From Sphingomonas spermidinifaciens (GTDB taxonomy: Bacteria > Pseudomonadota > Alphaproteobacteria > Sphingomonadales > Sphingomonadaceae), in the NCBI RefSeq assembly GCF_002351485.1, contig NZ_NWMW01000002.1, positions 682,001-746,000 of the forward strand: DNA of 64,000 bases, given 5' to 3'. Both the position numbers and the translations under genes were made by a program. Of the stretch, positions 17,907-29,410 are shown one piece after another. The notes under the pieces are model-generated. The model was not told the origin of the DNA. It ran no database searches and worked only from the letters and a program-made list of their open reading frames with translations. Within the stretch, counting starts at the first letter, position 1. Every line of letters starts with the position of its first letter.

Positions 17907-20828
17907 GCATCGGAGCCTGCGTGGGCGCTCACCAATCAGGTCAGCCGCTTTCAGGACATCCCGACGGACGCTCGGCGCAAGGAGCCCGACCCGCTGACCC
18001 GCATCGGCGCGCCCGCGAATAGCCACCGGGTGAGCCTGCAGTTCAGCGACGGCGATCCGATCGACCGTGGGGCCGGCTTCGTTCCGGATGAGGACGCGAT
18101 CGCGGCGCTTCTGAAGCGCCCGGAGTGGGCGGAGATAGCCAATCTCCATGGCTACCTCTCCATCACCCACTTCCTGGGTCAGGCAGCGACACAGCGCTTC
18201 TCTCTTCGTAAGCCTGAGAAGCAATGGGAAGCCCTGAAAGGCCCCGCTGGCGTTGACCGCATAAACGCGCTCCGTGAGCGGATGAGTGGTCTCGGTGTGC
18301 GACGGGCTTTTACGCGCGCACTGGAGGACCGGACGAAGAAGCTCGGCGAGGCGTCAGAGGCTTTGACAGCTTGGACGTCTCTTCTCAGTGAGCGGGATCG
18401 CGCCAGGCAGCTTTCCTCCTCCGATGAAGCAGTTCCACCCGCAGCGCTGCGCGAGGCGGTGGAGCTGGCAGGGGTTCAGGTCCTTAGGTTGGCCCCGGGG
18501 GTCGATTGGAGCATGCCGGAACCATCCACGCCTTCGGAGGCGCTGCTCGAGGCACTCGCCGAGCTTCTGCGCGCAGTCGAGCAGCGTAGCGTGGCCGACA
18601 CCGAAGCCGTCGACGCGCTAGCAAAGATTGCGGCTGATTTCGACGCAGCCGGCGCGGAGACGCAGACTCTCCGGAGCAGGGCCGACGATATCGAGCAGCG
18701 TCGGGCTGCAGCAGTCGAGAAGCTTGCGGAAGCCGAGGCTTCGCTCTTGCGGATGACAGCGAATTTGGTCGCCACCGAGCGCCAGGCTGCGCAGGCGCAG
18801 GCCCGCTCCGTCATCCTGACGCGAGTGCGGGCCGCTCTTCGTCAGCTGGAGGACGCGCAATCGCGGCGTGGAGACGCGGAAGAGCAGCTTGAGCGCTCGA
18901 AGGCTGAGCTTCGCCGGACTGAGGTCAGCATCGCTGCTCTGCGGGAGGGCCTTGCGCGCGCGACCGCCCAGCGAGCCGATCGCCGCGCCTTAGCGGACCG
19001 GGTCACTCTTGCGCGGCGCAGGGCCGAAGTCTCGGGAAAGCTGACTGTGACCCGCGCCGAGATCGACCGGCTGACACCGCTTCTCGCGAGCAGGCAAGCG
19101 GCGGACCTGCGGGCGCAGCGCGAAACTCTGGTCGGGCGGGAAGCTGCCGCTCAAACCATGATCGCCCGCATCAACGCGGATCTGCGCGCGCACGACGACC
19201 GCACGCGGGCCATCTCCGAAGCCGTCTCGGTGATTGCGCATCGGCTGGGGCATGACGATGTCACCTGTCCGGTCTGCGCCTCTGAGTTCCCACCGGGGCG
19301 ACTTGCCGCGCTCGCCACCCAGCAGAGCGCCGCCGATGCTCGGCCTGCATCGCAATTGGCCACGGCGCTGGCAGAGGCCCGGTTGGAAAGCGAAGGGTTC
19401 CGGCGTCAGATCGTGGATGTGGAGCGCGCCATCGCCGAGCTGGAGCAGCTGCAGGCATCGATGGCGACCTTGCGTGCACGGGAGCAGGAGCTGCGCCAGC
19501 AGCTTGTCGAAGCGGGAGGTTCGGCAGACGGGGTCTACGACCAATCCGAGACGCTTTTTCTGGAGCAGGAGCTTGTCGAGACTGATGCGAAGCTCGCCGC
19601 CAGCGACACTCCTGAGCAGATAGACGCGCGGCTGAAGGAAGCTGAAGCGGTTCTGAAGGCGGAGCTGACGAAGCGTGGCACGCTCCAGCAATCTAGGGAT
19701 GCAGCCGACGAGGATGTTGGGGCGGCACGGACCACGTTGCGGCAGCATGCCGAGATATGGACTGACGAGAAGGGGCTACTCGTCGACCTCGATAATGAGC
19801 AGGCAGCTATCGAGAGCCAGCTTTCCGACCTCTCCTCACGGATATCCGTGGAACGTGCCGCTACCGATGAGGCTCGCTTGGCTCGGGACTCCCAACGTGA
19901 GGCTGAGGTTCGGGAGACCGAGGCGCAGACCGCGTCCAACGCTCGTCTCGATAGTTTGGCCAACACCCGATCTGCGCTCGTCAAGCGGTAGATGGATGCT
20001 GGTCAGAGCGGGGAGCCCGACACCGCGCGGGTGGCTCAAAGACGCGCCCGGATCAAAGAACGTTCGACGCAGCTTGAGCAAGTGCGCGCGACGCAGCAGC
20101 AGCTTGTTGCCGGCTATCGCAAGTGGATGAGCGACGAGCAACTGCGCCGTCTCGAGGCGCGGATTGCCGAGATCGTACGTAACGAGAACGCCGCAACCGA
20201 TCTTGATGTCCGCCGGTTGCTGGAAAGACGCGCTGAGGAGGCGCGTCGCGAGCTCGAGTTCACGCAAAGGGCGCGGGATCGAATTGACGCCGTTGGCAGC
20301 CAACTCCAGCAGCGAGCGGAGTCCTATGCTGACGATGTGTTGGCGCCGCTCAACGCCACGATCCAGCGGTTTGCCCGGACGTTGATGACCTGGGCGGATG
20401 CATCGATCATCTACCGCGCCGAGCATCATGTGACCCGTTCCGAGCTGCGCCCGGGGATCGTGCGGAGCGAGGCTGACGGATCGGTGACGCAGCTCGAGAT
20501 GAATCCTAATCTCTACTTCAGCGAGGGCCAGCTGTCGGCGCTGAGCGTGGCCGCCCTGCTCGCAGCTAGCACGACGTTCGGATGGTCCCGCTGGCGCGGC
20601 CTGCTTCTGGACGATCCGCTCCAGCACAATGACGTGATTCACGCGAGCGCGTTCAAGGACCTGCTTCGGCAGATGGTGCGCGAGCTAGGCTATCAGGTCA
20701 TCCTGTCCACACATGACAGCTCCGAGGCCGAGTTTCTGGGTAGAAAGTGCCGCAGCGCTGACATTCCGTACCATGTTCACGAGCTGGTGCCACAAGGAGA
20801 AGGTGGGCTGATCTCCAACGTCGCTTAG
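17907..20828 (+). pseudogene. Rad50/SMC-like coiled-coil ATPase, 5'-truncated and with in-frame amber stop
   Basis: One frame is open from 17907 to 20828 except for TAG at 19989-19991. The N-terminal part (FQDIPTDARRKEPDPLTRIG..., first usable start GTG 18030) has no Walker A motif, so the ATP-binding head start is missing. Long heptad-rich coiled coil follows, interrupted by a zinc-hook-like CPVC at 19266-19277 (HDDVTCPVCASEFPPGRL). After the amber codon a second coil leads to the ABC signature NLYFSEGQLSALSVAALL near 20508 and the Walker B WRGLLLDDPLQHND near 20595, then a D-loop/H-loop ILSTHDSSEAEF. This is the C-terminal half of a Rad50-type ATPase, probably once a defence or repair gene. 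It cannot bind ATP as encoded. Confidence 0.82.
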
Positions 20829-20901
20829 GCGTAGCGTCCTTTCAGCCGGTGGCGGCTTCTAGCAATTTGCTCGGAGAAGCTGTCAGTCGGGTCTCTGCCT
20901 G

Positions 20902-21741
20902 CTATAAGAAGCTTGCCTGATAGCTAGTCGCGATCAGCGACACATGCGCCTCCATCGGCGGCTGCAGTTCAAACACTTTCGGCTCTCGCGCAAAATTCCA
21001 CAACCGCATTAGCCGCCAATCCTTGCGTCGCTCCTGCGCAACGACCAGCTCATTGCGCGTGATGTGAAACGGCGTGCGTTCCCAGCCATTGGTCGTCTTC
21101 ACCTCGATCAACCGATCGCTGCCGTTGGCGTCGAAGCTCAGGATGTCATAGCCGGCGCCATCGCCGTCGACATGTGACACCCAGCGGATGTGATCGGCGA
21201 GGTCGCACCGGCCGGCGGCGAGCAGGGTGGCTCGCTCATGGGCGAGGACGCGCTCCTCGCCAGCACGACCCAGAGCGCGATTGCGGGCATCACGCTCCGC
21301 CACATCATACTTTCGAGCAATGGCAGCCATCTGTTCGAGTTCGTCGGGCGGGGGCGCATTGCTGTGCGTCGGCGGCGGGCCGATCCACAGCAGGGCCTCT
21401 TCTCGAAGTGCAGACACTGACGGCCCCATCGCCATCCGCGCGGCCGGTGCGAGCCAGTCAGGATGGCGCTCGAGCCAGCGCACCACCGCATCGACCAGCG
21501 AGGCCTGGAAATTGAAAGCTGGCTTGTAGCCGGGGATCCAATCCTCACCGAGCCCCTTGAGCACGGCGCTGATGTTCTGATGCTTGTATTCGATGGAGCC
21601 CCGCGGTCGATCGATCACCGCCTGCAGCACGCGGTTATGCTCGGCCTTGCTGTAGGGGCGCCCGGCGATGTCGTTCGCGAGCATCGCGAAATAATCCGCG
21701 ACGATCGCGTCGTTTTGCTCGTCGGACCAATCACCCGCCAT
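20902..21741 (-). CDS. DUF3883 domain-containing protein (nuclease-like)
   Basis: The 279-residue protein has an N-terminal half (ADYFAMLANDIAGRPYSKAEHNRVLQAVIDRPRGSIEYKHQNISAVL) that I recall in restriction-associated proteins, where it reads like a DNA-binding or adaptor region. The C-terminal half is DUF3883: GRAGEERVLAHERATLL, then DGDGAGYDILSFDANGSDRLIEVKTTNGWERTPFHITRNEL. The D-(x)n-EVK pattern (YDILSFD ... IEVKTT) matches a PD-(D/E)XK nuclease core. DUF3883 proteins are frequent in defence islands. ATG 21741 starts the frame, which is intact. Whether it acted with the neighbouring SMC-like gene is a guess. Confidence 0.85.
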   Translation of the reverse strand: MAGDWSDEQNDAIVADYFAMLANDIAGRPYSKAEHNRVLQAVIDRPRGSIEYKHQNISAVLKGLGEDWIPGYKPAFNFQASLVDAVVRWLERHPDWLAPAARMAMGPSVSALREEALLWIGPPPTHSNAPPPDELEQMAAIARKYDVAERDARNRALGRAGEERVLAHERATLLAAGRCDLADHIRWVSHVDGDGAGYDILSFDANGSDRLIEVKTTNGWERTPFHITRNELVVAQERRKDWRLMRLWNFAREPKVFELQPPMEAHVSLIATSYQASFL

Positions 21742-21783
21742 GTCAGCTCCCGAGCGGACTGGCCAAATTTGGAGGGACTTGGA

Positions 21784-22208
21784 TCACGCCAGCAACTGCG
21801 CGGGCACGCCGAGCGCTGGCCCGGCCTGCGCGAGCCGCTGGTCGAGAGTATGCACCGTGGCGCCATGCTCCGATGCGACGGCGAGATGCAGAGCATCGCC
21901 CGCGCGGAGCCCAAGGCCATGCTGATCAGCGAACCTCGCAGCCGCCCGGAATTGCCCGCCTGTTACGGGAAGCACGGTGAAGCTCTCGGCGATCAGCTGG
22001 TTGAACATGGCAAGCGCCGCAGCGCGTTGTTCCAGGCTGATTTGCCCGGTGCGCAGCTTGATGGCCATGGCAGACGACATCTCGGTGATGGTCCAGTCGC
22101 TGATGAGCAGTTGCGCCGGATCCTGCTTTCCCAGCCAAGCCTGGACGCGCGGCGTCATCGCCTCGTTGGAGAGCGCCGCGACGATCAGCGACGTGTCGAG
22201 ATAGAGCA

Positions 22209-22209
<1 letters not shown>
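21784..22209 (-). CDS. vapC: PIN-domain toxin (VapC-type ribonuclease)
   Basis: VapC toxins are magnesium-dependent ribonucleases that stop translation. The 141-residue protein starts [16 protein letters not shown] with the first acidic residue at Asp5, has Glu in [11 protein letters not shown], and the later pair in [15 protein letters not shown] and VHTLDQRLA. All four PIN acidic positions are present and the length is typical. Its ATG at 22209 overlaps the antitoxin stop codon (TGATG), so the pair is translationally coupled. Confidence 0.92.
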
Positions 22210-23709
<1,500 letters not shown>

Positions 23710-24080
23710 TCGAACCGCCGCCTCTGCTCACGCCCTTCTCGGTCAGCTGCGTGAGAATTATCGCGCATCTCAGATGCGTGATAATTCCGACTTACCGGTG
23801 TACACCTACGCGGCGATGGAGCCATGCTGCGACAGCTTTTAGATGGTTTGACGGTATTTTCTTGAGCGTCTGCTCATTGGAGACCAGCTCGGGATCCACC
23901 AAAAAATGCGGCGAGCGGGGCGAATGGTGGCGATTGATCCGGAAAGTCGGGTTTTCGAGAGCCGCTGAATCCACCAATAAAATCAACAGCGCGACTTTTC
24001 CGCGGTGCCTGGGACGGTATCGCAGAGGTGCAGAAATATTTTTCCTCTGGAAGATCAATCAGTTATGATGGCTGCGGACC
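23710..24080. other. Right end of the guaA island, without genes, with TGACGGTAT repeats
   Basis: This 371-base stretch is visibly richer in A/T than the neighbouring genes. TGACGGTATTTTCTT at 23849-23863 repeats 15 bases found at 10321-10335, and GGACGGTAT occurs at 24012-24020. A further TGACGGTAT lies at 24357-24365, outside the right boundary. These match the left-end repeats and are candidate integrase arm sites. No coding frame is supportable. Confidence 0.6.
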
Positions 24081-24095
24081 ATCGAGTGGGAATGA
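24081..24095 (+). other. attR core of the guaA island
   Basis: Exact second copy of the 15 bases that end guaA. Together with the preceding ACC it would encode the guaA C-terminus Thr-Ile-Glu-Trp-Glu-stop. Confidence 0.86.
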
Positions 24096-25230
24096 CTCGC
24101 TCGAGTTCCACAGTGTTTGACTGGTATCGCGCAGGCCGCATTAAGTCATCGCGCTGCAAAGCCTTACCGGTGGGACCTATTGCAGGGCATCCGCGGGCGC
24201 GATCCTTCCTGCCGGCGAAGCTGATGGACCTGATACGGCTTACTCGCTTGCGGCTTGCGCCATTCCTTCATTCTCGGAACCCGATGACGTAAGTTTTTTC
24301 AGCGCGAGGATCTGTCAGCGCTGACAAAAGGAATGCGGCAAGGCGCCGCTCCAGGGTGACGGTATCCCCTAGAGCGCGGCGCAGTGCAGATTGAGGTAGA
24401 ATCAAGGGAGCACACGGCCCTGTGCTTCGCGGTGGGTCAATCGATCGACTACCGCCAGCGCGAATGTGAAAAATCAGCACGGTTGATCGTGATCGACGAC
24501 GCGCCAACGAAGGAGGTGATTGAGCTCGCCACATCCATGGCTTTGCGCTTTCCTTGCGAGCGGAAGTCGCATTTGTTTCTGCATCGGCCGCGCGGCAATT
24601 CGTCGGGTTGCGCAGTGTCGCACTTCTGGTTTCGCAGCCGATCCTGCGATCGTTCGTGTTGATGAGCGACGGGCGCATCCCTCGACGAAGGAACAGGACG
24701 ATCGTCCACAGCGTGCTGAAGGGTGCCAGCGAAGCTGCCGAAAACTAGGGGAAAAAACAGAGCGACCTGACGCGACAAGCCCAACGCGGCAGACTACCGC
24801 CATTCCCCGCTTGCCGGTGGTGACCCCTACGGAAGCAGCATGCTATCTCTAACCATCTAGGATAAAGAGGAAAATCTGCCATTTCTCTAGATGGTACCAT
24901 CGTAAATGCCATCAAGCCTCTGAGGAAATTTGCGCCCTATTGGACCGGGCCGCTGCTCGCTGATCGCGGTTGCGCGGGCGCTGTCAGCGCAAAAGAGACA
25001 AGTGCTTAGCGACCGACAGGACCCTCTCCGGACGCTTAGCCTGATAGAAGCAGCGCCGAGCTTCGAATACTCGCTCATGTTGCGCAATATGTTCCGTGTT
25101 CGCGCGTGCCTCACAACCGTCCTACCGGGCTGAACCATTCATACATGGCTTCGGATGCAAATCGTACGATGAGCACAGCGTTCAAACCCTGAATCGCGTT
25201 CGATCGTGACGCACCCGTGCTTGCGGGTGC
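24096..25230. other. Gene-poor stretch of 1.1 kb between island and sugar locus
   Basis: Only short open frames exist here, on both strands, and none has a recognisable motif, convincing ribosome-binding site or protein-like composition. One more copy of the island end repeat (TGACGGTAT) lies at 24357-24365. The stretch could be the scar of an older element at the same guaA site or ordinary intergenic DNA. Confidence 0.5.
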
Positions 25231-26625
25231 ATGTGGTCCTCCCTATCACAAATCCAAGACGATTTATTTATGGGGTTTGTAATGGCCTTGGTTTTTCCCG
25301 GTGCTGCATATGGCGGCGGTGCGCCCGTGGGCGCGGTGACGCGCCTCGCTTTTGCGGTCATCACAACATTGTTTTTCGCGTGGGGCCTCATCACCTCGTT
25401 GATCGACCCGCTAGTGGGGGCGGTGAAGGGGGTGTTCACGCTTTCGAATCTTCAGGCGCAGCTCGTCGCCTCGGCCTTTTTCGCGGCCTACTTCTTCGTG
25501 TCCTTTCCCGCTGCGGCCGTGGTGTCGCGGGTGGGGTCGATCCGCTCGATCCTGATCGCGCTGGGGGCGATGGCGGCAGGGTGCGTGACGATGCTCGTCG
25601 CGGCGAATTTGGCGATCTATCCGCTGGTCCTGCTGGGTTTGTTCACGCTGGCGTCGGGTATCACCGTGCTCCAGGTCGCGGCCAACCCCCTAGCCGCCGC
25701 GCTCGGCGATCCGAAGCGCAGCCATTTCCGCCTGACGCTCAGTCAGACGTTCAATTCCTTCGGCACCTTCATCGGACCGATCGTCGGCGCGCACCTGTTC
25801 CTGACCGGAATCGAGGTGAAGCCCGGTGCTTCGGTCGATCCGGCGGCGCGGGCGCAGGCGCTGGCGGGCATCGACACGGCGTATCTCTGGCTGTGCGGCA
25901 TGATCGCGTTGCTGGCGCTGTTCTTCTTCTTCGGCAGGCGCGTGATCGCCGCCGCCGCGCCACCGGCCAGCGGCACCGGCGGCATCGCCGCGGTGTTCCA
26001 CTCGCAATGGGCGCTGCTCGGCGCGGCGGCGATCTTCCTCTATGTCGGGGCCGAGGTGGCGATCGGGACGCAGATGGCGCTGTTCCTCAACGATGACAGC
26101 GTCTGGGGCCGGTCGGACGCGGCGTTCGGTGTGCCGCTGCTGGGGCTGACCATGGGGTCGGACGGCGTGCCGGGCGTCTCGCTGCAGGAAGCGGCCAAGG
26201 CGGTCGCTTTCTACTGGGGCGGGGCGATGGTCGGGCGCGCGATCGGGTCGGTGCTGCTCGCGCGCGCGTCGGCGACGAAACTGCTGGCCGCCGCCACCGC
26301 GATCGCGGCGGCGATGTGCGTCTATGTCGCGGGCGTCGGCGGGGTGAGCGCGGGCTTCGTCGCGCTGGCGATCGGCCTCTTCAACTCGATCATGTTCCCG
26401 GTGATCTTCACCCTGACGCTTGAGCGGTCGAGCGCCAGCAGCGAGGCGACGGCCGGCCTGATGTGCACGGCGATCGTCGGCGGAGCGATCCTGCCGCTGG
26501 CGGTGGGATCGCTTGCCGATGTGGCAGGCTATGCCGCGGCGATGCTGGTGCCGGCGGCCTGTTATCTGGCGCTTTGCGGCTTTGCCTTTGCGGCCGGGCG
26601 GGCGCAGCCGCGTCAACCGGCTTGA
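25231..26625 (+). CDS. MFS sugar transporter, FucP-type (glucose/galactose/fucose:H+ symporter family)
   Basis: The product (464 residues from ATG 25231) has twelve predicted membrane segments. FFAWGLITSLIDPLVGAVKGVF, FFAAYFFVSFPAAAVVSRVG, and GITVLQVAANPLAAALGDPKRSHFRLTLSQTFNSFGTFIGP are hallmarks of the FucP subfamily. It would import a monosaccharide with protons across the inner membrane. Starts at 25270 or 25282 are possible; none has a clear ribosome-binding site, so the N-terminus is uncertain. It opens the carbohydrate locus and is followed after 50 bases by the ROK regulator, so mannose or a mannan-derived sugar is the likely substrate by context. Confidence 0.9.
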   Translation: MWSSLSQIQDDLFMGFVMALVFPGAAYGGGAPVGAVTRLAFAVITTLFFAWGLITSLIDPLVGAVKGVFTLSNLQAQLVASAFFAAYFFVSFPAAAVVSRVGSIRSILIALGAMAAGCVTMLVAANLAIYPLVLLGLFTLASGITVLQVAANPLAAALGDPKRSHFRLTLSQTFNSFGTFIGPIVGAHLFLTGIEVKPGASVDPAARAQALAGIDTAYLWLCGMIALLALFFFFGRRVIAAAAPPASGTGGIAAVFHSQWALLGAAAIFLYVGAEVAIGTQMALFLNDDSVWGRSDAAFGVPLLGLTMGSDGVPGVSLQEAAKAVAFYWGGAMVGRAIGSVLLARASATKLLAAATAIAAAMCVYVAGVGGVSAGFVALAIGLFNSIMFPVIFTLTLERSSASSEATAGLMCTAIVGGAILPLAVGSLADVAGYAAAMLVPAACYLALCGFAFAAGRAQPRQPA

Positions 26626-26675
26626 TTGTGATTGGGGAACGGGCATGCTGACCGCCGGTGGGCGAAGGATGATGC

Positions 26676-27881
26676 ATGGACGGGCGTGAGCGATCATCGT
26701 TGCTGGCAGGGGCCAATATCGAGCATGCCGGCCAGCATAATCAGCGCGTCGTCCTGCATGCAATCCGCGTCAACGGCACCGTCACGCGCGCCGACATCGC
26801 GGCGGTGACGGGGCTGACGCACGCAACGGTTACCAATATCACCAACCGCCTGCTCGACGACGGCCTGCTCGCGCGGGCGGGCCAGCGGCGCGGGGCGCGC
26901 GGCCAGCCCGCGGTCCGGTTGACGATCAATCCGGCCGGCGCCTGTTCGATCGGCGTCAACATCGACCGCGATCACCTGACGCTCGTCGCCGTTGATTTCG
27001 GCGGCGCGGTGCGCGCGCGGATCAGTCGCGACATGGCGTTTCCCATGCCCGCAGACGTGCGCGCCTTCCATGCCGAGGAGTTCGACCGTCTGCTCGCGAT
27101 CGCGGGGATCGGGCGCGAACAGGTCGCGGGCGTCGGCGTCGCACTGCCCGACCAGATCGGCGAGGTCGACCTGCCCGGCCGCCCGGCGGATTACGGCGAA
27201 TGGGCCGACACCGACGTCGCGTCGCTGTTCGTCGAGCCGCATCCGTTGCGCGTCTGGGTCGAGAACGACGCCGCTGCCGCCGCGATCGGTGAGATGCAGT
27301 TCGGGCTGGGGCAGCGCTACGGCAGCTTCTTCTATCTCCTCGTCACCTATGCGCTGGGCGGCGGGCTGGTCGTCAATTCGCTCTACGACCGCGGGGCGAA
27401 CGGGCGGTCGGGCGAGATCGGCTTCCTGATGGTCGATGACGGGGCGGGGCGGCAGGTGCCGCTCCAGAACCTCGTCTCGCTCGCTGGCCTTGCCCGCCGG
27501 TTCGAGGCGGCGGGGCTGGCGGGGGCGAGCGTGCGATCGCCCGATCAGGCGAACCCGGCGGTCGCGCGCGAGGTGCAGGCCTGGGTCGAGCATTCGGCGC
27601 GAGCGTTGGTCCAGCCACTGATCGCGGTCAATTGCCTGATCGATCCGGAAACGGTGCTGATCGGCGGGCGACTGCCGGTGGCGATCGTCGACCAGCTGGC
27701 GCGTCGGACCAACGCCTTGCTGCGTATCCATGGCCGCAACGCGCCGGTGCTCGCGCCGGTGCAGGCGGCGGCGCAGGCGGAGGATGCGGCTGCGGTGGGG
27801 GCGGCGCTACTGCCGTTCGAGGATTTGTTGCTGCCCGCCGACGCGGGCGCAGCGCGGCGGTTGTCGCTGGTCGCTGCCTAG
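26676..27881 (+). CDS. ROK-family transcriptional repressor (NagC/Mlc/XylR-like)
   Basis: The 401-residue protein has an N-terminal winged helix (HNQRVVLHAIRVNGTVTRADIAAVTGLTHATVTNITNRLLDDGLL, residues about 18-63) and a ROK sugar-binding domain (IGVNIDRDHLTLVAVDFGG, VGVALPDQIG, VENDAAAAAIGEMQFGLG, GGGLVVN...GANGRSGEIGF). The zinc motif of ROK repressors is largely absent: no CxCGxxGC cluster is seen. It most likely senses a sugar or sugar phosphate and controls the surrounding transport and hydrolase genes. It is convergent with the halogenase operon, whose stop codon overlaps its own end by four bases. Confidence 0.92.
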   Translation: MDGRERSSLLAGANIEHAGQHNQRVVLHAIRVNGTVTRADIAAVTGLTHATVTNITNRLLDDGLLARAGQRRGARGQPAVRLTINPAGACSIGVNIDRDHLTLVAVDFGGAVRARISRDMAFPMPADVRAFHAEEFDRLLAIAGIGREQVAGVGVALPDQIGEVDLPGRPADYGEWADTDVASLFVEPHPLRVWVENDAAAAAIGEMQFGLGQRYGSFFYLLVTYALGGGLVVNSLYDRGANGRSGEIGFLMVDDGAGRQVPLQNLVSLAGLARRFEAAGLAGASVRSPDQANPAVAREVQAWVEHSARALVQPLIAVNCLIDPETVLIGGRLPVAIVDQLARRTNALLRIHGRNAPVLAPVQAAAQAEDAAAVGAALLPFEDLLLPADAGAARRLSLVAA

Positions 27882-29410
27882 CCCCCGGCGCTGACGCCGC
27901 GACTGCTGCCGATCAATCGGTCGATGAAGGCGTCGTGGTCCGGCATGGCCGCCGCCGCCGCCGCGCAGGCGCGCCGATGCGAGGCCATCATCGCGAGGAT
28001 GCGCGCGTCGTCGAGCGAATCGGCGACCGGATCGTGGCCGCGCGGCACGATCCCCTGGCCCAGCATCACCGCGGTCCAGTTGGGCACGGCGAACAACTCG
28101 TCGTCATAGCGGAAGACGCGGCCCTTTTCCCGGAACAGCGCGATCTTCGCCGCCAGCGTGTCGGGGATCGGCATCGTGCGCACATGGTCCCAGAAGGGCG
28201 AGCCGGTCCGCTGCGTCGCGTGATAGTGGAGGATGACGAAATCGCGGATCGCGTCGAACTGCGCGGTCATCAGGCGGTTGTATTCGGCGCGCTCGATCCC
28301 GGCGAAGCTTCGGTCGGGGAACAGCGCGAACAGGAGCTGAATGCCGTGCTGGACGAGGTGGATGCTCGTCGATTCGAGCGGCTCGAGAAATCCGGCCGCC
28401 AGCCCCAGCGCGACCACGTTGCCGCGCCACGGATCGGTCCGGCGACCGGCGGTGAAGCGCAGCAGTCGCGGCTCGGCGGTAGGGGCCGTGTCGAGGTTCG
28501 TGAGCAGGAGGTCGAGCGCTGCCTCCTCGGTCATGAACGCGCTGGAAAAGACGTGTCCGTTGCCCGTCCGGTGCTGGAGCGGGATGCGCCATTGCCAGCC
28601 CGCGGGCCGCGCGGTCGATCGGGTATAGGGCAGCAGCGGATCGACGCGCACGCACGGCACCGCCCAGGCGCGGTCGCAGGGCAGCCAGTGCGACCAGTCG
28701 ACAAAGGGCACGCCCATCGTCTCGCCCAGCAACAAGCTTCGGAACCCCGAACAGTCGATCCAGAGCTCGCCCTCCACCCGACGTCCGTCGTCCAGCGTGA
28801 CGGCGAGAACGTTGCCGCTCGCCGCGTCGCGATCGACCCCGGCGATCCGTCCCTCGATGCGGGCGACGCCGCCCGCCTCGGCCCGGCGTCGTAGGAAGGC
28901 GGCATAGAGCCCGGCGTCGAAATGATAGGCATAGGCCAGCTGCGAGCGCGGATCGCGCGGGTCGGCGGCGGGGTGGGCGAAGCGGCCGGCGCGCGCCGCG
29001 GCGATCGACATCGCATAGTCGTCGATCCGGCCGACGCCGGGCCGCCCCGCGAACTTGCGCCAGAGCTGGTGGAAGGCGACGCCGTGGATGTCGCGGCCAT
29101 AGGTGCCGAAGGGGTGGATGTAGCGGTCCTCGGCACGCCCCCAGCCGACGAACTCGATGCCGAGCTTGAAGCTGGCGCGTGTCACGGCGACGAACTCGGC
29201 CTCGTCGATGCCGAGCAGTGCGTTGAAGTTCAGGATCGGCGGGATCGTCGCCTCGCCCACGCCGACCGTTCCGATCGCGTCCGATTCGATCAGGGTGATG
29301 CGCCGCTGCCCGTCGTCCAGGAAGCGCGCGGCGGCGGCGGCGATCATCCAGCCCGCGGTGCCGCCGCCAACGATCACGACGTCGCGGATCGGACCCGCGC
29401 CGCCGCTCAT
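27878..29410 (-). CDS. FAD-dependent tryptophan-halogenase family protein (copy 1)
   Basis: Flavin-dependent halogenases chlorinate or brominate aromatic rings using FADH2, O2 and halide. The 510-residue protein starts at ATG 29410, overlapping the previous stop (ATGA). The FAD motif VIVGGGTAGWMIAAAAARFL is at residues 11-30. The FKLGIEF segment near residue 83 holds the candidate catalytic lysine, HPFGTYG follows, GWQWRIP is the halogenase-specific WxWxIP motif, and GFLEPLESTS carries the conserved Glu. All expected residues are present. The open frame runs far upstream of this start but is only an overlap. Homologues beside TonB receptors in sphingomonads, Caulobacter and Xanthomonas are annotated this way, with substrates mostly unknown. 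Confidence 0.92.
   Translation of the reverse strand: MSGGAGPIRDVVIVGGGTAGWMIAAAAARFLDDGQRRITLIESDAIGTVGVGEATIPPILNFNALLGIDEAEFVAVTRASFKLGIEFVGWGRAEDRYIHPFGTYGRDIHGVAFHQLWRKFAGRPGVGRIDDYAMSIAAARAGRFAHPAADPRDPRSQLAYAYHFDAGLYAAFLRRRAEAGGVARIEGRIAGVDRDAASGNVLAVTLDDGRRVEGELWIDCSGFRSLLLGETMGVPFVDWSHWLPCDRAWAVPCVRVDPLLPYTRSTARPAGWQWRIPLQHRTGNGHVFSSAFMTEEAALDLLLTNLDTAPTAEPRLLRFTAGRRTDPWRGNVVALGLAAGFLEPLESTSIHLVQHGIQLLFALFPDRSFAGIERAEYNRLMTAQFDAIRDFVILHYHATQRTGSPFWDHVRTMPIPDTLAAKIALFREKGRVFRYDDELFAVPNWTAVMLGQGIVPRGHDPVADSLDDARILAMMASHRRACAAAAAAMPDHDAFIDRLIGSSRGVSAGG

Noticed and set aside
17736..18224. 162-codon minus-strand frame between brxL and the SMC-like remnant
   Set aside because: Antisense to the SMC-like frame, with no motif.
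19989..19991. Amber codon read as a recoded amino acid
   Set aside because: No recoding context is known for this family and neighbouring genes are also broken; nonsense mutation is simpler.
24384..24852. Overlapping short frames on both strands after the island
   Set aside because: Each is short and Arg/Ser-rich, and they contradict each other; none resembles a protein family.
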